DNA of 64,000 nucleotides from Flavobacterium sp. JAS (GCF_020991455.1 NZ_JAJMOX010000010.1:62001-126000), one strand, 5' to 3'; counted from the stretch's first letter, positions 15,777-24,150 are shown. The notes: a model not told the origin generated them from the sequence alone. Numbers and translations are program-made.

Positions 15777-17372
15777 TTACTTTTTCAAAAACAGAATAAA
15801 GCCGAGAATACTAACAACCAAAATGGTCAAAGCTGCCAAAACCATTGTTAGATCGCGAATGTTTTTTCCTGCCCAATCCATGAATAAGAATTTGTGGAGA
15901 ATGGCAAACGAATACCCTTCGACCATGTCTGAGCTTTTAACTACTGCCGCTAACCGGGAAGTACCAGTTTCTATAAAATAAGTTGTTTTCTCCGGAGTAT
16001 TATACGCTAATTTTACAACAGGCAATCTTTTGTTGACAAAGCCATATTCTCTACTTTCGAAATCAGTTAAAACTTTAGATTCTAATAGTTTTGCATTTTC
16101 TAATGAAACTTGTGGTTCATCTGAACTTTCTACCATTTCGCAACAAGCCGCTTTTGGTGCTCCATCAGTAAAATAATAAGCCAGAAATTCGGCATATTCA
16201 AGATCAATATTTGGCGTGATTTTATTGGTTATTGCATTAATGTAAACCACTTCAGATTTTTGATCTTCTTTTTTATTCCATTTTGAGTTAGAATCTCCTT
16301 TTGGCTTTTTAAATTTTTCCTTTTCCAATAATTGACAACGGAAATAAGTAGTGTCATTTAAGGTAATAATGCTCGCATTTTGAAAACGAGTCCAGTCTAA
16401 ATTCAAAGTATTATTCGCTACCGGAATTTCTTTGGTTTTAAAAGTTGGTTCGTAAACCATTTGCGATAAAGTATAAGGCGCCCATTTTGTTGTGGCGTGA
16501 TAAGCACCGCTAAAAGAAAATGTCAAGGTAAAAAATGAAACCCAGATTCCAATTTGTCGGTGGTATTTTCTAAGTCCTTTTTTAGGTTGTAGATTGTCAG
16601 TTTTTTTGAATTGCTTCCACAGCAAACCATAAATCAGAATTCCGCTCAAGGCAGAAAATCCAATTATAGACAATAAGAAAATCATTGTAATAATTCGGAT
16701 GCTGTTATTGGTAATCGCATCGATGAAAGACCAATTATGGAAAGTGTCAAAGAACCAAATAAACCATTGTCTTGAAGTTGGATTATAAGTAGCCAGTTTA
16801 CTTGAAGAAGTTTCTACATAAACTTCCATAGTATCTGCGCGATCAAAACTAAGTTTGTAAACCGGTAAATATCGATTTACATATTTGTATTGCGAAGTAA
16901 ATTCGGTGACAACTTCGCTCCTTTTTATGACACTTTTTTGATCGTCTAAGAAATATCTTGAAAGCCATTCGGCATATTTTTGATCTCCGTTTTCCAGTTT
17001 CTCAGCTGTTGAAGTATCGTAATACCATAATTCACCAATTATAGTTTTAAGCTGATAATAGGTTTTATTGTTGAAGGTAACGATTCTGAAATTTTTGAAT
17101 TGTGTTAGTTCATTTTTCTGTAAAACTTGCTGAATCGAAAATTTCAATTGGTTTTTATCAATAATCTGCTGTTCCAGTTTGTCGTTTGCAATTTCCGGTT
17201 TGAAAAAATGCGCCATAAACGGATGCATCAAACCTGATAATGTCCAGAAGATTACGGGAATAATTGTAACTAAACCAATAACACGATGCCATTTGTACAT
17301 GTGTTGTTTGATTTTCTTGACAATTTTCGAATCTTTCTTTTTAGACTTTTTTTCTTTTATTTCTTTGCTCAT
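15777..17372 (-). CDS. PepSY-associated transmembrane protein
   Basis: 531-aa protein of the PepSY-TM family, often encoded beside TonB-dependent receptors and thought to be inner-membrane reductases or accessory factors in iron-siderophore or metal uptake. Seen: a lysine-rich cytosolic start (MSKEIKEKKSKKKDSK), a first helix VIGLVTIIPVIFWTLSGLMHPF, a large external domain, a helix pair near 240-270, a third helix in GIWVSFFTLTFSFSGAYH, a second external domain with CC in DGAPKAACCEM, and a final helix VLAALTILVVSILGFILFL. The start is set at the ATG at 17372; a longer frame to 17432 would be encoded by a dispersed repeat. It follows the receptor gene with that repeat between. Confidence 0.85.
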   Translation of the reverse strand: MSKEIKEKKSKKKDSKIVKKIKQHMYKWHRVIGLVTIIPVIFWTLSGLMHPFMAHFFKPEIANDKLEQQIIDKNQLKFSIQQVLQKNELTQFKNFRIVTFNNKTYYQLKTIIGELWYYDTSTAEKLENGDQKYAEWLSRYFLDDQKSVIKRSEVVTEFTSQYKYVNRYLPVYKLSFDRADTMEVYVETSSSKLATYNPTSRQWFIWFFDTFHNWSFIDAITNNSIRIITMIFLLSIIGFSALSGILIYGLLWKQFKKTDNLQPKKGLRKYHRQIGIWVSFFTLTFSFSGAYHATTKWAPYTLSQMVYEPTFKTKEIPVANNTLNLDWTRFQNASIITLNDTTYFRCQLLEKEKFKKPKGDSNSKWNKKEDQKSEVVYINAITNKITPNIDLEYAEFLAYYFTDGAPKAACCEMVESSDEPQVSLENAKLLESKVLTDFESREYGFVNKRLPVVKLAYNTPEKTTYFIETGTSRLAAVVKSSDMVEGYSFAILHKFLFMDWAGKNIRDLTMVLAALTILVVSILGFILFLKK

Positions 17373-17384
17373 TGTTAGTTTTTT

Positions 17385-17465
17385 TAGCCCCGATGGAGGC
17401 GATATCCTTTTTATGTCCTCGGCGGCGGACATAAAAAGATAAAGCTGAGAGCGGGATTAGCTTCT
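17385..17465. repeat. AGCCCCGAT...AGCT element, copy 2
   Basis: Starts TAGCCCCGATGGAGGCGATA and ends GCGGGATTAGCTTCT. The centre is a perfect 12-bp stem, CTTTTTATGTCC (17407-17418) against GGACATAAAAAG (17427-17438). It lies between the receptor and PepSY-TM genes of the metal locus. Confidence 0.8.
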
Positions 17466-17470
17466 AATAA

Positions 17471-19630
17471 TTATTTTTTTAATGAAAAATTGTACTGTAT
17501 TCCAAATACAAAAGTTCTTGGCGCTGCCGCTGTATAAGTTGGTTGCGCATTTGCGGTATTTGCTCTCGAAACATTATAAGCGTATAATTTATCGGTTAAA
17601 TTAAGTACGTTTCCATAAACTTCAATTCTTTTCCATTGATAACCAACTCTTGCGTTGAATATGTTGTAACCGCTATATTTTACGGTGTTTATCTGATCCT
17701 GATAATAACTTCCAACAAGTTGCCATTCGACAGAAGTTCTAAGATTAGGAAGCCAGTTTGGATAATAACTTATTTCTGAATTTCCGGACCATTTTGGGGC
17801 AGCGGGCATTTCTTTTCCGTTTAAATTCTGAACCGGATCTGTTGGTTTGTCTGAAAGTTTAAAATCGATATAAGTATGTTGTGCGTAAGTTCCGCCAAGA
17901 CGAAAGTTGAATTGTTTCGATGGACGATATGAAGCTCCAAACTCAATCCCTTTATGACGCGTTTCTCCCGCTGAACGATAGTCTGTTGAATTATCAGCCA
18001 GTTTGATGTTCAAAAGTTCATTTTTTCCTTCCATATAATACAAAGCGTAGTCAAAATTTAATTTATTCTGAAGGAAAGAAAACCATCCGCCAACTTCGTA
18101 ATTGTTGAAAGTTGCCGGTTCCAGATTATAATAAAAATCTGCAGGAACGCCAGTTGTTCCGCCAGTTCCCGGTTTTGTTCTAAAAATCGAAGTGATTCCC
18201 GGAGGCGCAAAACCTTGCGAATAATTACCGTAAAAACCTGCATATTCAACAGGATTGTAGTTTGCACCAGCCTTGAAAGTTATTTTGTCGTAAACTTTGC
18301 TTCCTGTAGAATTGTCTAATGCATTGTCATAATTGACTTTCATGTTGTCGTAACGTCCTCCAACGGTGATTACTAATTTTTCTATCGGATTAAAACTTAC
18401 TTGCGCGTAACCTGCCGTGTTGAAAATATCAGCCGTATAATCTGCTAATTTTGAATCCGGACGTTCGGCGATAATTTCATAAGAAACTACGGTTTGTTTC
18501 CCTGGAGTTCCCGGATTCAAGTTCGCTTTTAAATCAATAACATAAGACCAATACGTCACAGGAGAATAGTCGTATAATGCTCCGGCAACAAGTTTGGCAT
18601 TCAAAAAGTTGAATTTTTGAGTATGTTGTCCGATTGCTCCGTAGCTTTTGAAGTTATTCGAATTTACTTCGCCTTTTGCTGTTGTAGGATTTACGGTTGG
18701 ACTCCATTTTATTCCGTATGAAGGATTTTGACCTAATTTATTGTCGCGCAAATATGCTGTAATGTAACTGCTTGAATTGCCATTCCAGTCGTGTTCTAAT
18801 GTTAATCTGGTTCTTAAAGCGTCTGATTTTCTATAGGTAAAATTAGAAGTGCTTTTATAGGTTCTGTTATTAAATGCGTCTTCGTTTACGGTTCCGCTCA
18901 TGTCTGAATAATATTTTCCATACATGGTATTACTGATCAATCGGGTAGAGGGCGAGATGTTGTAATCGATTCTAGCATTCAAATTGTCTTTGTTGTAATC
19001 CGAATACGTCATCCAACCGTTTTCTTGCAGGCTTGAAATTCCCGCAATATGAAAACCAACTTTCCCAATTGTTGCGCCACCGGCAGCCTGAAATCTTCTG
19101 TAGCCGTAATTATCTGCCTGAACACCAAATTTAAATTCAGGATCAACAGGTGGTTTTAGCGAAATTAAATTAATTGTTCCGCCAACAGCTTCCGGTCCGT
19201 ATAACGAAGAAACCGGACCTTTTACCACCTCAATGCTTTGCAAATTAAATTGATTAATCTCTAATAAAGCATTGTGATTGAAGATTCCCATTGGACGAAT
19301 TGGCAAGCCATCTTCAAGATATAAATAATAAGCATTGGTCGTCATTGGCTGACGAATCGACATCATATGTTGTTCGTTTCCCAAGTTTACCATTAAAACT
19401 CCGGGCGTTTTATTTATGATTTCGTAAACCGCCGTCGCTTTAGTTTCGTTGATTGTTTTTGCTGTTATTTTGCTAATAGCAACAGGAGTTTCTTTACGTA
19501 AAGTCGCGGTACGATTGGCTGTTATAAAAACGTTTTCGAGTTCCTGAGATTTGGTTGTGTCTTTTTCAACTTTGTTTTGTGCTAAAACACATTGCCCCAT
19601 TATCAATAGGATAAGGTATATTTTTTTCAT
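17471..19630 (-). CDS. TonB-dependent outer-membrane receptor
   Basis: 719-aa siderophore/metallophore-type receptor. Signal peptide MKKIYLILLIMGQCVLAQ; the TonB-box region ELENVFITANRT; a plug domain (about residues 45-155: ETPVAISKITAKTINETKATAVYEIINKTPGVLM, VEVVKGP-like IEVVKGPVSSLYGPEAVGGTINLISLKPP); then a 22-strand barrel to the C-terminal phenylalanine-rich strand FVFGIQYNFSLKK. It lacks the N-terminal carboxypeptidase-like domain and the SusD partner of glycan receptors, pointing to metal or siderophore uptake. Encoded between a CNGRC small protein (70 nt upstream) and a PepSY-TM protein. Confidence 0.93.
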   Translation of the reverse strand: MKKIYLILLIMGQCVLAQNKVEKDTTKSQELENVFITANRTATLRKETPVAISKITAKTINETKATAVYEIINKTPGVLMVNLGNEQHMMSIRQPMTTNAYYLYLEDGLPIRPMGIFNHNALLEINQFNLQSIEVVKGPVSSLYGPEAVGGTINLISLKPPVDPEFKFGVQADNYGYRRFQAAGGATIGKVGFHIAGISSLQENGWMTYSDYNKDNLNARIDYNISPSTRLISNTMYGKYYSDMSGTVNEDAFNNRTYKSTSNFTYRKSDALRTRLTLEHDWNGNSSSYITAYLRDNKLGQNPSYGIKWSPTVNPTTAKGEVNSNNFKSYGAIGQHTQKFNFLNAKLVAGALYDYSPVTYWSYVIDLKANLNPGTPGKQTVVSYEIIAERPDSKLADYTADIFNTAGYAQVSFNPIEKLVITVGGRYDNMKVNYDNALDNSTGSKVYDKITFKAGANYNPVEYAGFYGNYSQGFAPPGITSIFRTKPGTGGTTGVPADFYYNLEPATFNNYEVGGWFSFLQNKLNFDYALYYMEGKNELLNIKLADNSTDYRSAGETRHKGIEFGASYRPSKQFNFRLGGTYAQHTYIDFKLSDKPTDPVQNLNGKEMPAAPKWSGNSEISYYPNWLPNLRTSVEWQLVGSYYQDQINTVKYSGYNIFNARVGYQWKRIEVYGNVLNLTDKLYAYNVSRANTANAQPTYTAAAPRTFVFGIQYNFSLKK

Positions 19631-19700
19631 TATGAATTATATAAATTTTAAAAGTAACAAGTGGTTTTCTTGCTTTTTTGACAAGAAAGTGTGACTGAAT

Positions 19701-20078
19701 TTATATAAAACAGGAGGGAGGACGGAAAGTAGAATTTGAAACCGAAATTGGTTTTTTATCAAAATAAGCAAAAACTTTTACTTCTGATTTGATTGGCATT
19801 ATTAATTTGAAATCAGCAATAATTGTGTTTTGAATGTAAACGACTTCTCCTTTTTCTTTCAGATTGTCCTGCATCTTTTTTTCATTGTCCGAATATTTCT
19901 TCAGGCTTTTTTGAAGTTCGCAACGACCATTACAACTATTAAAAATCATTTTTCGCTGTACGCAGATGGTTTTAGAAATTTCTTCCTGATTTAATTTGAA
20001 TGAGGTATAAACAAGGAAGCTGCCAAAAGATGGCAGTAAAAGCATACAGGAAAGAAATAGAATTATAATTTTTTTCAA
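19701..20078 (-). CDS. CNGRC-motif small envelope protein, paralogue 1
   Basis: 125-aa protein of unknown function. The N-terminus is a signal peptide or membrane anchor (LFLSCMLLLPSFGSFLVYTSF). Three spaced cysteines follow, Cys39, Cys49 and Cys53, in TICVQRKMIFNSCNGRCELQKSLKKY, a plausible metal or redox site. The C-terminus ends FRPPSCFI. The start is TTG in the context AAGCTTTGAA, identical to the start context of its paralogue at 24128; both then give 125 aa. It precedes the TonB receptor gene by 70 nt. The family is often seen near TonB receptors in Bacteroidota, as far as I recall. Confidence 0.8.
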   Translation of the reverse strand: MKKIIILFLSCMLLLPSFGSFLVYTSFKLNQEEISKTICVQRKMIFNSCNGRCELQKSLKKYSDNEKKMQDNLKEKGEVVYIQNTIIADFKLIMPIKSEVKVFAYFDKKPISVSNSTFRPPSCFI

Positions 20079-20133
20079 AGCTTATTTCGTTGTTTTGATA
20101 ATTTTAATTTTTAATGCGAATCAATTTTAAAAT

Positions 20134-20287
20134 GTGCCTTTAGGCACTAAATATTGGTAGTATATTTGGTTTGAAATGTCGTTAGCGTGCCGTAGGTACG
20201 CAATAATTATCGGTTTGTTGCGTACCTACGGCACGCTAAATCTATTCCAACTGATATTTTCTACCAATATTTAGTACCTAACGGCAC
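20134..20287. repeat. Nested palindromic element, copy C (GTGCC family)
   Basis: Outer arms 20134-20160 (GTGCCTTTAGGCACTAAATA...) and 20261-20287; inner arms 20185-20203 and 20218-20236 (perfect, 19 nt) with a 14-nt loop. It separates two co-directional genes of the metal locus. The right flank resembles that of copy A (taaa.ctattccaa). Confidence 0.9.
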
Positions 20288-20321
20288 CAATTGTAAACTT
20301 TTAACCCTTTGGCATATTTAA

Positions 20322-21281
20322 TTATAGTGTATAATTCAAATTTACACTCCATCTGTAATTGGCTTCCATTTTTCCGTTTGATAAATTTTGATTGATAGGA
20401 AGCATCGCATTTACACCAATCGAGAACTTATCTTTTCCGGCTTCAAAACCAAATTTTCCAAACAGAATATCTCCGGCAGTATTTGGTAAATCCAATCCAT
20501 GCTGTTTGTTGGTTTGATAAATTTCGCCGGCTAATCCCGCCTGAGGAACTATTTGTACCGATTTTAAATCGAATAAATAAAATAACGTTGCAGCATAATT
20601 AAACTGATCTCCGTATTGGTATTCTTTTTTATTTTCAGTTTTAAAAATATAATTCAGCGTTGTGTTTAATCCCAAATTTTTTCTGTTGATCACATATTCT
20701 GAAACTACCGAATAATCCCAACTTCCGGTTCCTAACTGAAAACTTTGGTTTACACTTCCTAAATTATTGGCTTCAGTAAATTTACCCGTTGGTATTTTTA
20801 TTCCTGCACCAATATTTACTTTATGCGTAAAAACGGCGCTGTCTTTTTTTGTTTCAAAAATTTTGTACAATCCCATAACGGTAATATCACCCAATCCCGA
20901 AATACTTTCTGTTCCGGCAGTTAATTCGCGTTCGTGAAAATGATACGGAATCAATGCCGAAATCTGAATTTTCTCCGTTACCGGAATTCTTGTCCAAACC
21001 TGAACGGTATTGAAATTTTCGTCAATCCACGGTGAATTGTCAAAAATCCCGTCGCGGCTTGTATAGCTTTGTTTAAAATAACGAATGCCCACAAAATTAT
21101 TATTCAGCATTGAGCTAAAACCCATGCTTCCGCCACTTGCCGAACATCCGCATGCATCGCAATCAAAGTCTTCCATCATTGCCAAACGTTGAAAAGTAAA
21201 GGCCGAAATGCTATCTTTTTCTGTAAAACTAAAGACCGAAAAGCCAACCAAGAATGTACAGATTACTATTAATTTTTTCAT
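20322..21281 (-). CDS. Outer-membrane beta-barrel with N-terminal CDACGC motif
   Basis: 319-aa secreted protein: signal peptide MKKLIVICTFLVGFSVFSF, then MEDFDCDACGCSASGGSMGF with Cys41, Cys44 and Cys46, a likely metal-binding plug, then about 250 residues of alternating amphipathic strands (GIRYFKQSYTSRDG, VQVWTRIPVTEKIQISALIPYHF, ITVMGLYKIF, ending YRWSVNLNYTL), as in alphabetised transporter-like barrels of the phenol/MetA pathway class. Position between MbnH-like and CNGRC genes suggests metal passage or sensing at the outer membrane. Function not known from sequence. Confidence 0.8.
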   Translation of the reverse strand: MKKLIVICTFLVGFSVFSFTEKDSISAFTFQRLAMMEDFDCDACGCSASGGSMGFSSMLNNNFVGIRYFKQSYTSRDGIFDNSPWIDENFNTVQVWTRIPVTEKIQISALIPYHFHERELTAGTESISGLGDITVMGLYKIFETKKDSAVFTHKVNIGAGIKIPTGKFTEANNLGSVNQSFQLGTGSWDYSVVSEYVINRKNLGLNTTLNYIFKTENKKEYQYGDQFNYAATLFYLFDLKSVQIVPQAGLAGEIYQTNKQHGLDLPNTAGDILFGKFGFEAGKDKFSIGVNAMLPINQNLSNGKMEANYRWSVNLNYTL

Positions 21282-21294
21282 TTTAATTATTTTT

Positions 21295-21442
21295 AGGAGC
21301 TGATCCCGCTTTTCGTTTCAAGCTTTTCTCAAAATCCCATTTTTCTTGAGTTTATAAAGCTTCCGTTGGTCGCTTCATAAACTCAAGAAAAATTTGGTCT
21401 TTTATCAAAAAGGTTTTCCACTTCAATCGGGGCTAGGGCTCC
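21295..21442. repeat. AGGAGCT/AGCCCCGAT element, copy 3 (reverse orientation)
   Basis: Starts AGGAGCTGATCCCGCTTTTC and ends ATCGGGGCTAGGGCTCC. Inner stem of 17 perfect bp (21339-21355 with 21377-21393, TTTTTCTTGAGTTTAT) around the loop AAGCTTCCGTTGGTCGCTTC. It lies in the 359-nt spacer before the beta-barrel gene. Confidence 0.8.
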
Positions 21443-21513
21443 AGTTTTCATTATAATTTTATTTTTTGCCACTTCCGGTAGCTCTCTCGAGTTGTAAAAG
21501 TATTTACACAATC

Positions 21514-21617
21514 TTGTCATTTCGAGGAACGAGAAATCTCCGCAAGTAGCTCCGTTTCTAATGTTGCCAATCTTTGTCGAGTTTCTAATGGAGATTTCTC
21601 GTTCCTCGAAATGACAA
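21514..21617. repeat. TTGTCATTTCGAGG long inverted repeat
   Basis: Arms 21514-21541 and 21590-21617 are 28 nt long and perfectly complementary (left begins TTGTCATTTCGAGGAACGAG), with a 48-nt loop. It ends 24 nt beyond the stop of the MbnH-like gene, so it may terminate it. The remainder of the spacer is non-coding. Confidence 0.85.
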
Positions 21618-21640
21618 ACTTTGGTAATGAAATTATTCTG

Positions 21641-22681
21641 TCAATATTCCGAGAAACGTTTATCCGTTAAATATTGATTATCCGTCAATGTTTTCAGAAA
21701 AGCTATAATTTGTTTTTTATCCGTTTCAGAAAGTGCAATTCCCAGTTTTCCATTTTTATTTAAAAGCGGATCTAAAGTTACCGATACTACAATACCACTT
21801 TCATAATGATCTAAAACACCTTCAAGAGTTCCAAATCTTCCGTCGTGCATATATGGAGCCGAGACTTCTACGTTACGCAAACTTGGTACTTTAAATTTGT
21901 AATAATCAGTAGCCAAATCTGTTACTTTATATCTTCCAACATCATTTACCATTGGGTTTACAGCAAGACCATTATTTCGGAATGAATTATCAGTCTGTAA
22001 ATCTGTAGTATGACAAGAAGCACATTTAGATTTAAATAAATCGTAACCAGCCAATTCATCCGTTGTTAATGTTCCGCCAGCTTCGTCTCGTCGGTATTTA
22101 TCAAATTTTGAATTAGACGAAACCATCATTACCATAAACTGCGAAAGTGCTTTAAGCATGTTTTCAGTAGTAATCGCTTTGTCATCAAAAGCTTGCCCAA
22201 ATAGTTTTTGATATTCTTTGTCGGCTTTCATCATTTTTAGAACAGCATTCAAATCACCATTCATTTCGATAATATTTGTAAGCGGAATTATAGGCTGCAA
22301 ATCTAAATGGTCAGCTGCACCGTCGTACATAAAAATACTTTGGTAAGCCAGATTTTGAATTGGTGGCGTATTTCGCGTGCCCTGAGCATTGTCTATACCG
22401 TGACTTACAGTGTGTCCGTGATGCGTAAAAGCATTGGCTTGTATATGACAAAAACCGCAGGAAACCACTCCGTCAGAAGCTAAACGTCCATCGTAGAATA
22501 GTTTTTTTCCTAATTCAAATCCTTTTTCTGTTAGCGGATTCAGTGCAATATTGTAAGCTAAATCAGGAAAATTCGAAGGAACTTTAAATTCTAATGGAAT
22601 ATTTACATATTCATCGTCCTGATCAGAGCAACTCCATAACAACGGAATCATTAGCCATAGAAAACATTTTATTTTCAGCAT
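21641..22681 (-). CDS. Di-heme cytochrome c peroxidase-family lipoprotein (MbnH-like)
   Basis: 346-aa periplasm-facing lipoprotein (MLKIKCFLWLMIPLLWSCSDQ, Cys18) of the bacterial CcP/MauG superfamily. Two c-type heme sites are visible: VVSCGFCHIQ (about residue 75-84) and CASCHTT (about 216-222), with the distal segment APYMHDGRFGTLEGVLDHY containing a conserved Met/His pair. Beside an MbnP-like gene, the closest functional model is MbnH, which oxidises a tryptophan of MbnP to make a copper-binding residue (established for methanotroph MbnH-MbnP). A plain peroxide-reducing role remains possible. No methanobactin genes are seen. Confidence 0.9.
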   Translation of the reverse strand: MLKIKCFLWLMIPLLWSCSDQDDEYVNIPLEFKVPSNFPDLAYNIALNPLTEKGFELGKKLFYDGRLASDGVVSCGFCHIQANAFTHHGHTVSHGIDNAQGTRNTPPIQNLAYQSIFMYDGAADHLDLQPIIPLTNIIEMNGDLNAVLKMMKADKEYQKLFGQAFDDKAITTENMLKALSQFMVMMVSSNSKFDKYRRDEAGGTLTTDELAGYDLFKSKCASCHTTDLQTDNSFRNNGLAVNPMVNDVGRYKVTDLATDYYKFKVPSLRNVEVSAPYMHDGRFGTLEGVLDHYESGIVVSVTLDPLLNKNGKLGIALSETDKKQIIAFLKTLTDNQYLTDKRFSEY

Positions 22682-22719
22682 GATTTTTTGTGTTTATTAG
22701 AAGTACAAAAGTTGTCGTT

Positions 22720-22824
22720 TAGCCCCGATGGGAGTGATATCCTTTTGTGTCCGCCGCGGCGGACACAAAAGATATAACGGACAGAGGGACGTCATTTCTG
22801 GGAAACCGAAACTTTTGTGCTCCT
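22720..22824. repeat. AGCCCCGAT...GCTCCT element, copy 4
   Basis: Starts TAGCCCCGATGGGAGTGATA and ends TTGTGCTCCT. The centre is a near-perfect palindrome of 14-bp arms, CTTTTGTGTCCGCC against GGCGGACACAAAAG (22742-22771, 2-nt loop). It separates the MbnP-like and MbnH-like genes. Confidence 0.85.
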
Positions 22825-22834
22825 GAAAATAAAA

Positions 22835-23638
22835 TTAGTCGTTATGTACGTGATCAACTCTAAACATTCCGGATACGTTTTGAGTAATTAATGGCAAATT
22901 AGTACCGCCCATGATCATAGCGCCCATTCCTCCTGCATTATTGTCAGAAAGTTTGATTTTGTTTGTGCCGTCGATAATTTTAGAAACGTCAGTAATAAGG
23001 TGAACTTCTGGAGTAATTGTAGTACGAACTAATGCTTTTGTTGGTAAATCCAGAGTAACTTCGGTATAGTTATAATCCGTTCCTGTTTTACCGGTGTGAA
23101 CCATAAAAGGGGTTTCAGCAGCCACAGTTGGAGAGGTAAAAGTTCCTTCGAAAGCAATGAATTTATATCCTGCAGCCCAAGACCACATCATGCCGGCAGC
23201 ATCAGCCTGAGCTAGAAAATCACCTTGTCCGGCTGCACCTAATTTCCATTGTGCTTCGTCAACTCCAATTCCGAATTTTACTTTTACATAATCTCCCGCA
23301 GGAACATCAATAAGTTCAAATTCGCGCCCTTTTGCAGAAGCTTCATCTGCGATAAAATAGCTTTTACTTTTAGGATATGTAAAAGTTGTCCCATCAGCTT
23401 TTGTTAAAACTACATTACTAACAATATATTTTACAGTGCTAATTTTTAAAATTTCGTTGTTAGAGGTTTTGTTGGGTTGGGTATTTAGGATAAGATCGTT
23501 TGACCCGAAAGCATTATCAAATTCTAATATTAATTTTCCTTGTCCGGATACGTCGTTGCTGCTGTCATCGCTTGAACATGAACCTAAAGTGATAGAAATT
23601 GCTACAATAGCAAGAGCTTTGTATAATGTATTTTTCAT
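22835..23638 (-). CDS. MbnP-like lipoprotein (putative copper-binding)
   Basis: 267-aa lipoprotein (signal peptide to Cys21 in ITLGSCSSDD). The body matches the MbnP family: KLILEFDNAFGS.DLILNTQ, LKISTVKYIVSNVVLTKADG.TFTYP, IDVPAGDYVKVKFGIGVDE, and the key stretch AGMMWSWAAGYKFIAFEG (residues 148-165) with Trp152 and Trp154. In methanotroph MbnP a tryptophan is converted by MbnH to kynurenine that helps bind copper. His-rich spots VHTGKTG, EVHLIT and the C-terminal VDHVHND could add ligands. Immediately upstream of the MbnH-like gene, supporting the pair. Confidence 0.87.
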   Translation of the reverse strand: MKNTLYKALAIVAISITLGSCSSDDSSNDVSGQGKLILEFDNAFGSNDLILNTQPNKTSNNEILKISTVKYIVSNVVLTKADGTTFTYPKSKSYFIADEASAKGREFELIDVPAGDYVKVKFGIGVDEAQWKLGAAGQGDFLAQADAAGMMWSWAAGYKFIAFEGTFTSPTVAAETPFMVHTGKTGTDYNYTEVTLDLPTKALVRTTITPEVHLITDVSKIIDGTNKIKLSDNNAGGMGAMIMGGTNLPLITQNVSGMFRVDHVHND

Positions 23639-23750
23639 TTTATGAATTTTATATAATAGAAATTTTAAATTTTATTTGTGTGTAAACACAATTTCATTGT
23701 TTGGTGACAACGAAAATTATTTCAACAGAATTGAAATGTTATTTAAAAAA

Positions 23751-24128
23751 TTATATAAAATAGGATGGAGGACGAAATGTAGAATTTGAAACCGAAATTG
23801 GTTTGTTATCAAAAGAAGCAAAGAATTTTTCTTTTGATTGAATTGGTGTTGCTAGTTTAAAATTTGCTGTAATTGTACTTTGAATGTAAACAACTTCTGC
23901 TTTTTCTTTCAGGTTGTTTTGCATTTTCTTTTCGTTATCAGCGTATTTTTTTAAACTTTTTTGAAGTTCACAACGGCCGTTACAAGTATTGTTGACCATT
24001 TTTCGTTGAACACAAATAGTTTTAGAAATCTCTTCCTGATTTAATTTGAATGAGGTATAAACAAAGAAACTGCCAAATGATGGCACCAGAAGCATGCAGG
24101 AAAGAAATATGATTAAAATTCGCTTCAA
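23751..24128 (-). CDS. CNGRC-motif small envelope protein, paralogue 2
   Basis: 125-aa paralogue of the protein at 19701-20078, nearly identical over most of its length. Cysteines Cys39, Cys49 and Cys53 (TICVQRKMVNNTCNGRCELQ) are kept, and the C-terminus is FRPPSYFI. The start is TTG at 24128 in AAGCTTTGAA, as in the paralogue; a longer frame to 24215 would begin upstream of the -7 box at 24151-24158 and has no counterpart in the other copy. First gene of the metal locus in the direction of transcription, 112 nt before the MbnP-like gene. Confidence 0.8.
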   Translation of the reverse strand: MKRILIIFLSCMLLVPSFGSFFVYTSFKLNQEEISKTICVQRKMVNNTCNGRCELQKSLKKYADNEKKMQNNLKEKAEVVYIQSTITANFKLATPIQSKEKFFASFDNKPISVSNSTFRPPSYFI

Positions 24129-24150
24129 AGCTTTTTGTTGTTTATGGTTG

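Noticed and set aside
15777..24128. Methanobactin operon
   Set aside because: No precursor peptide, MbnB or MbnC-like gene is seen; only MbnP- and MbnH-like genes are present.
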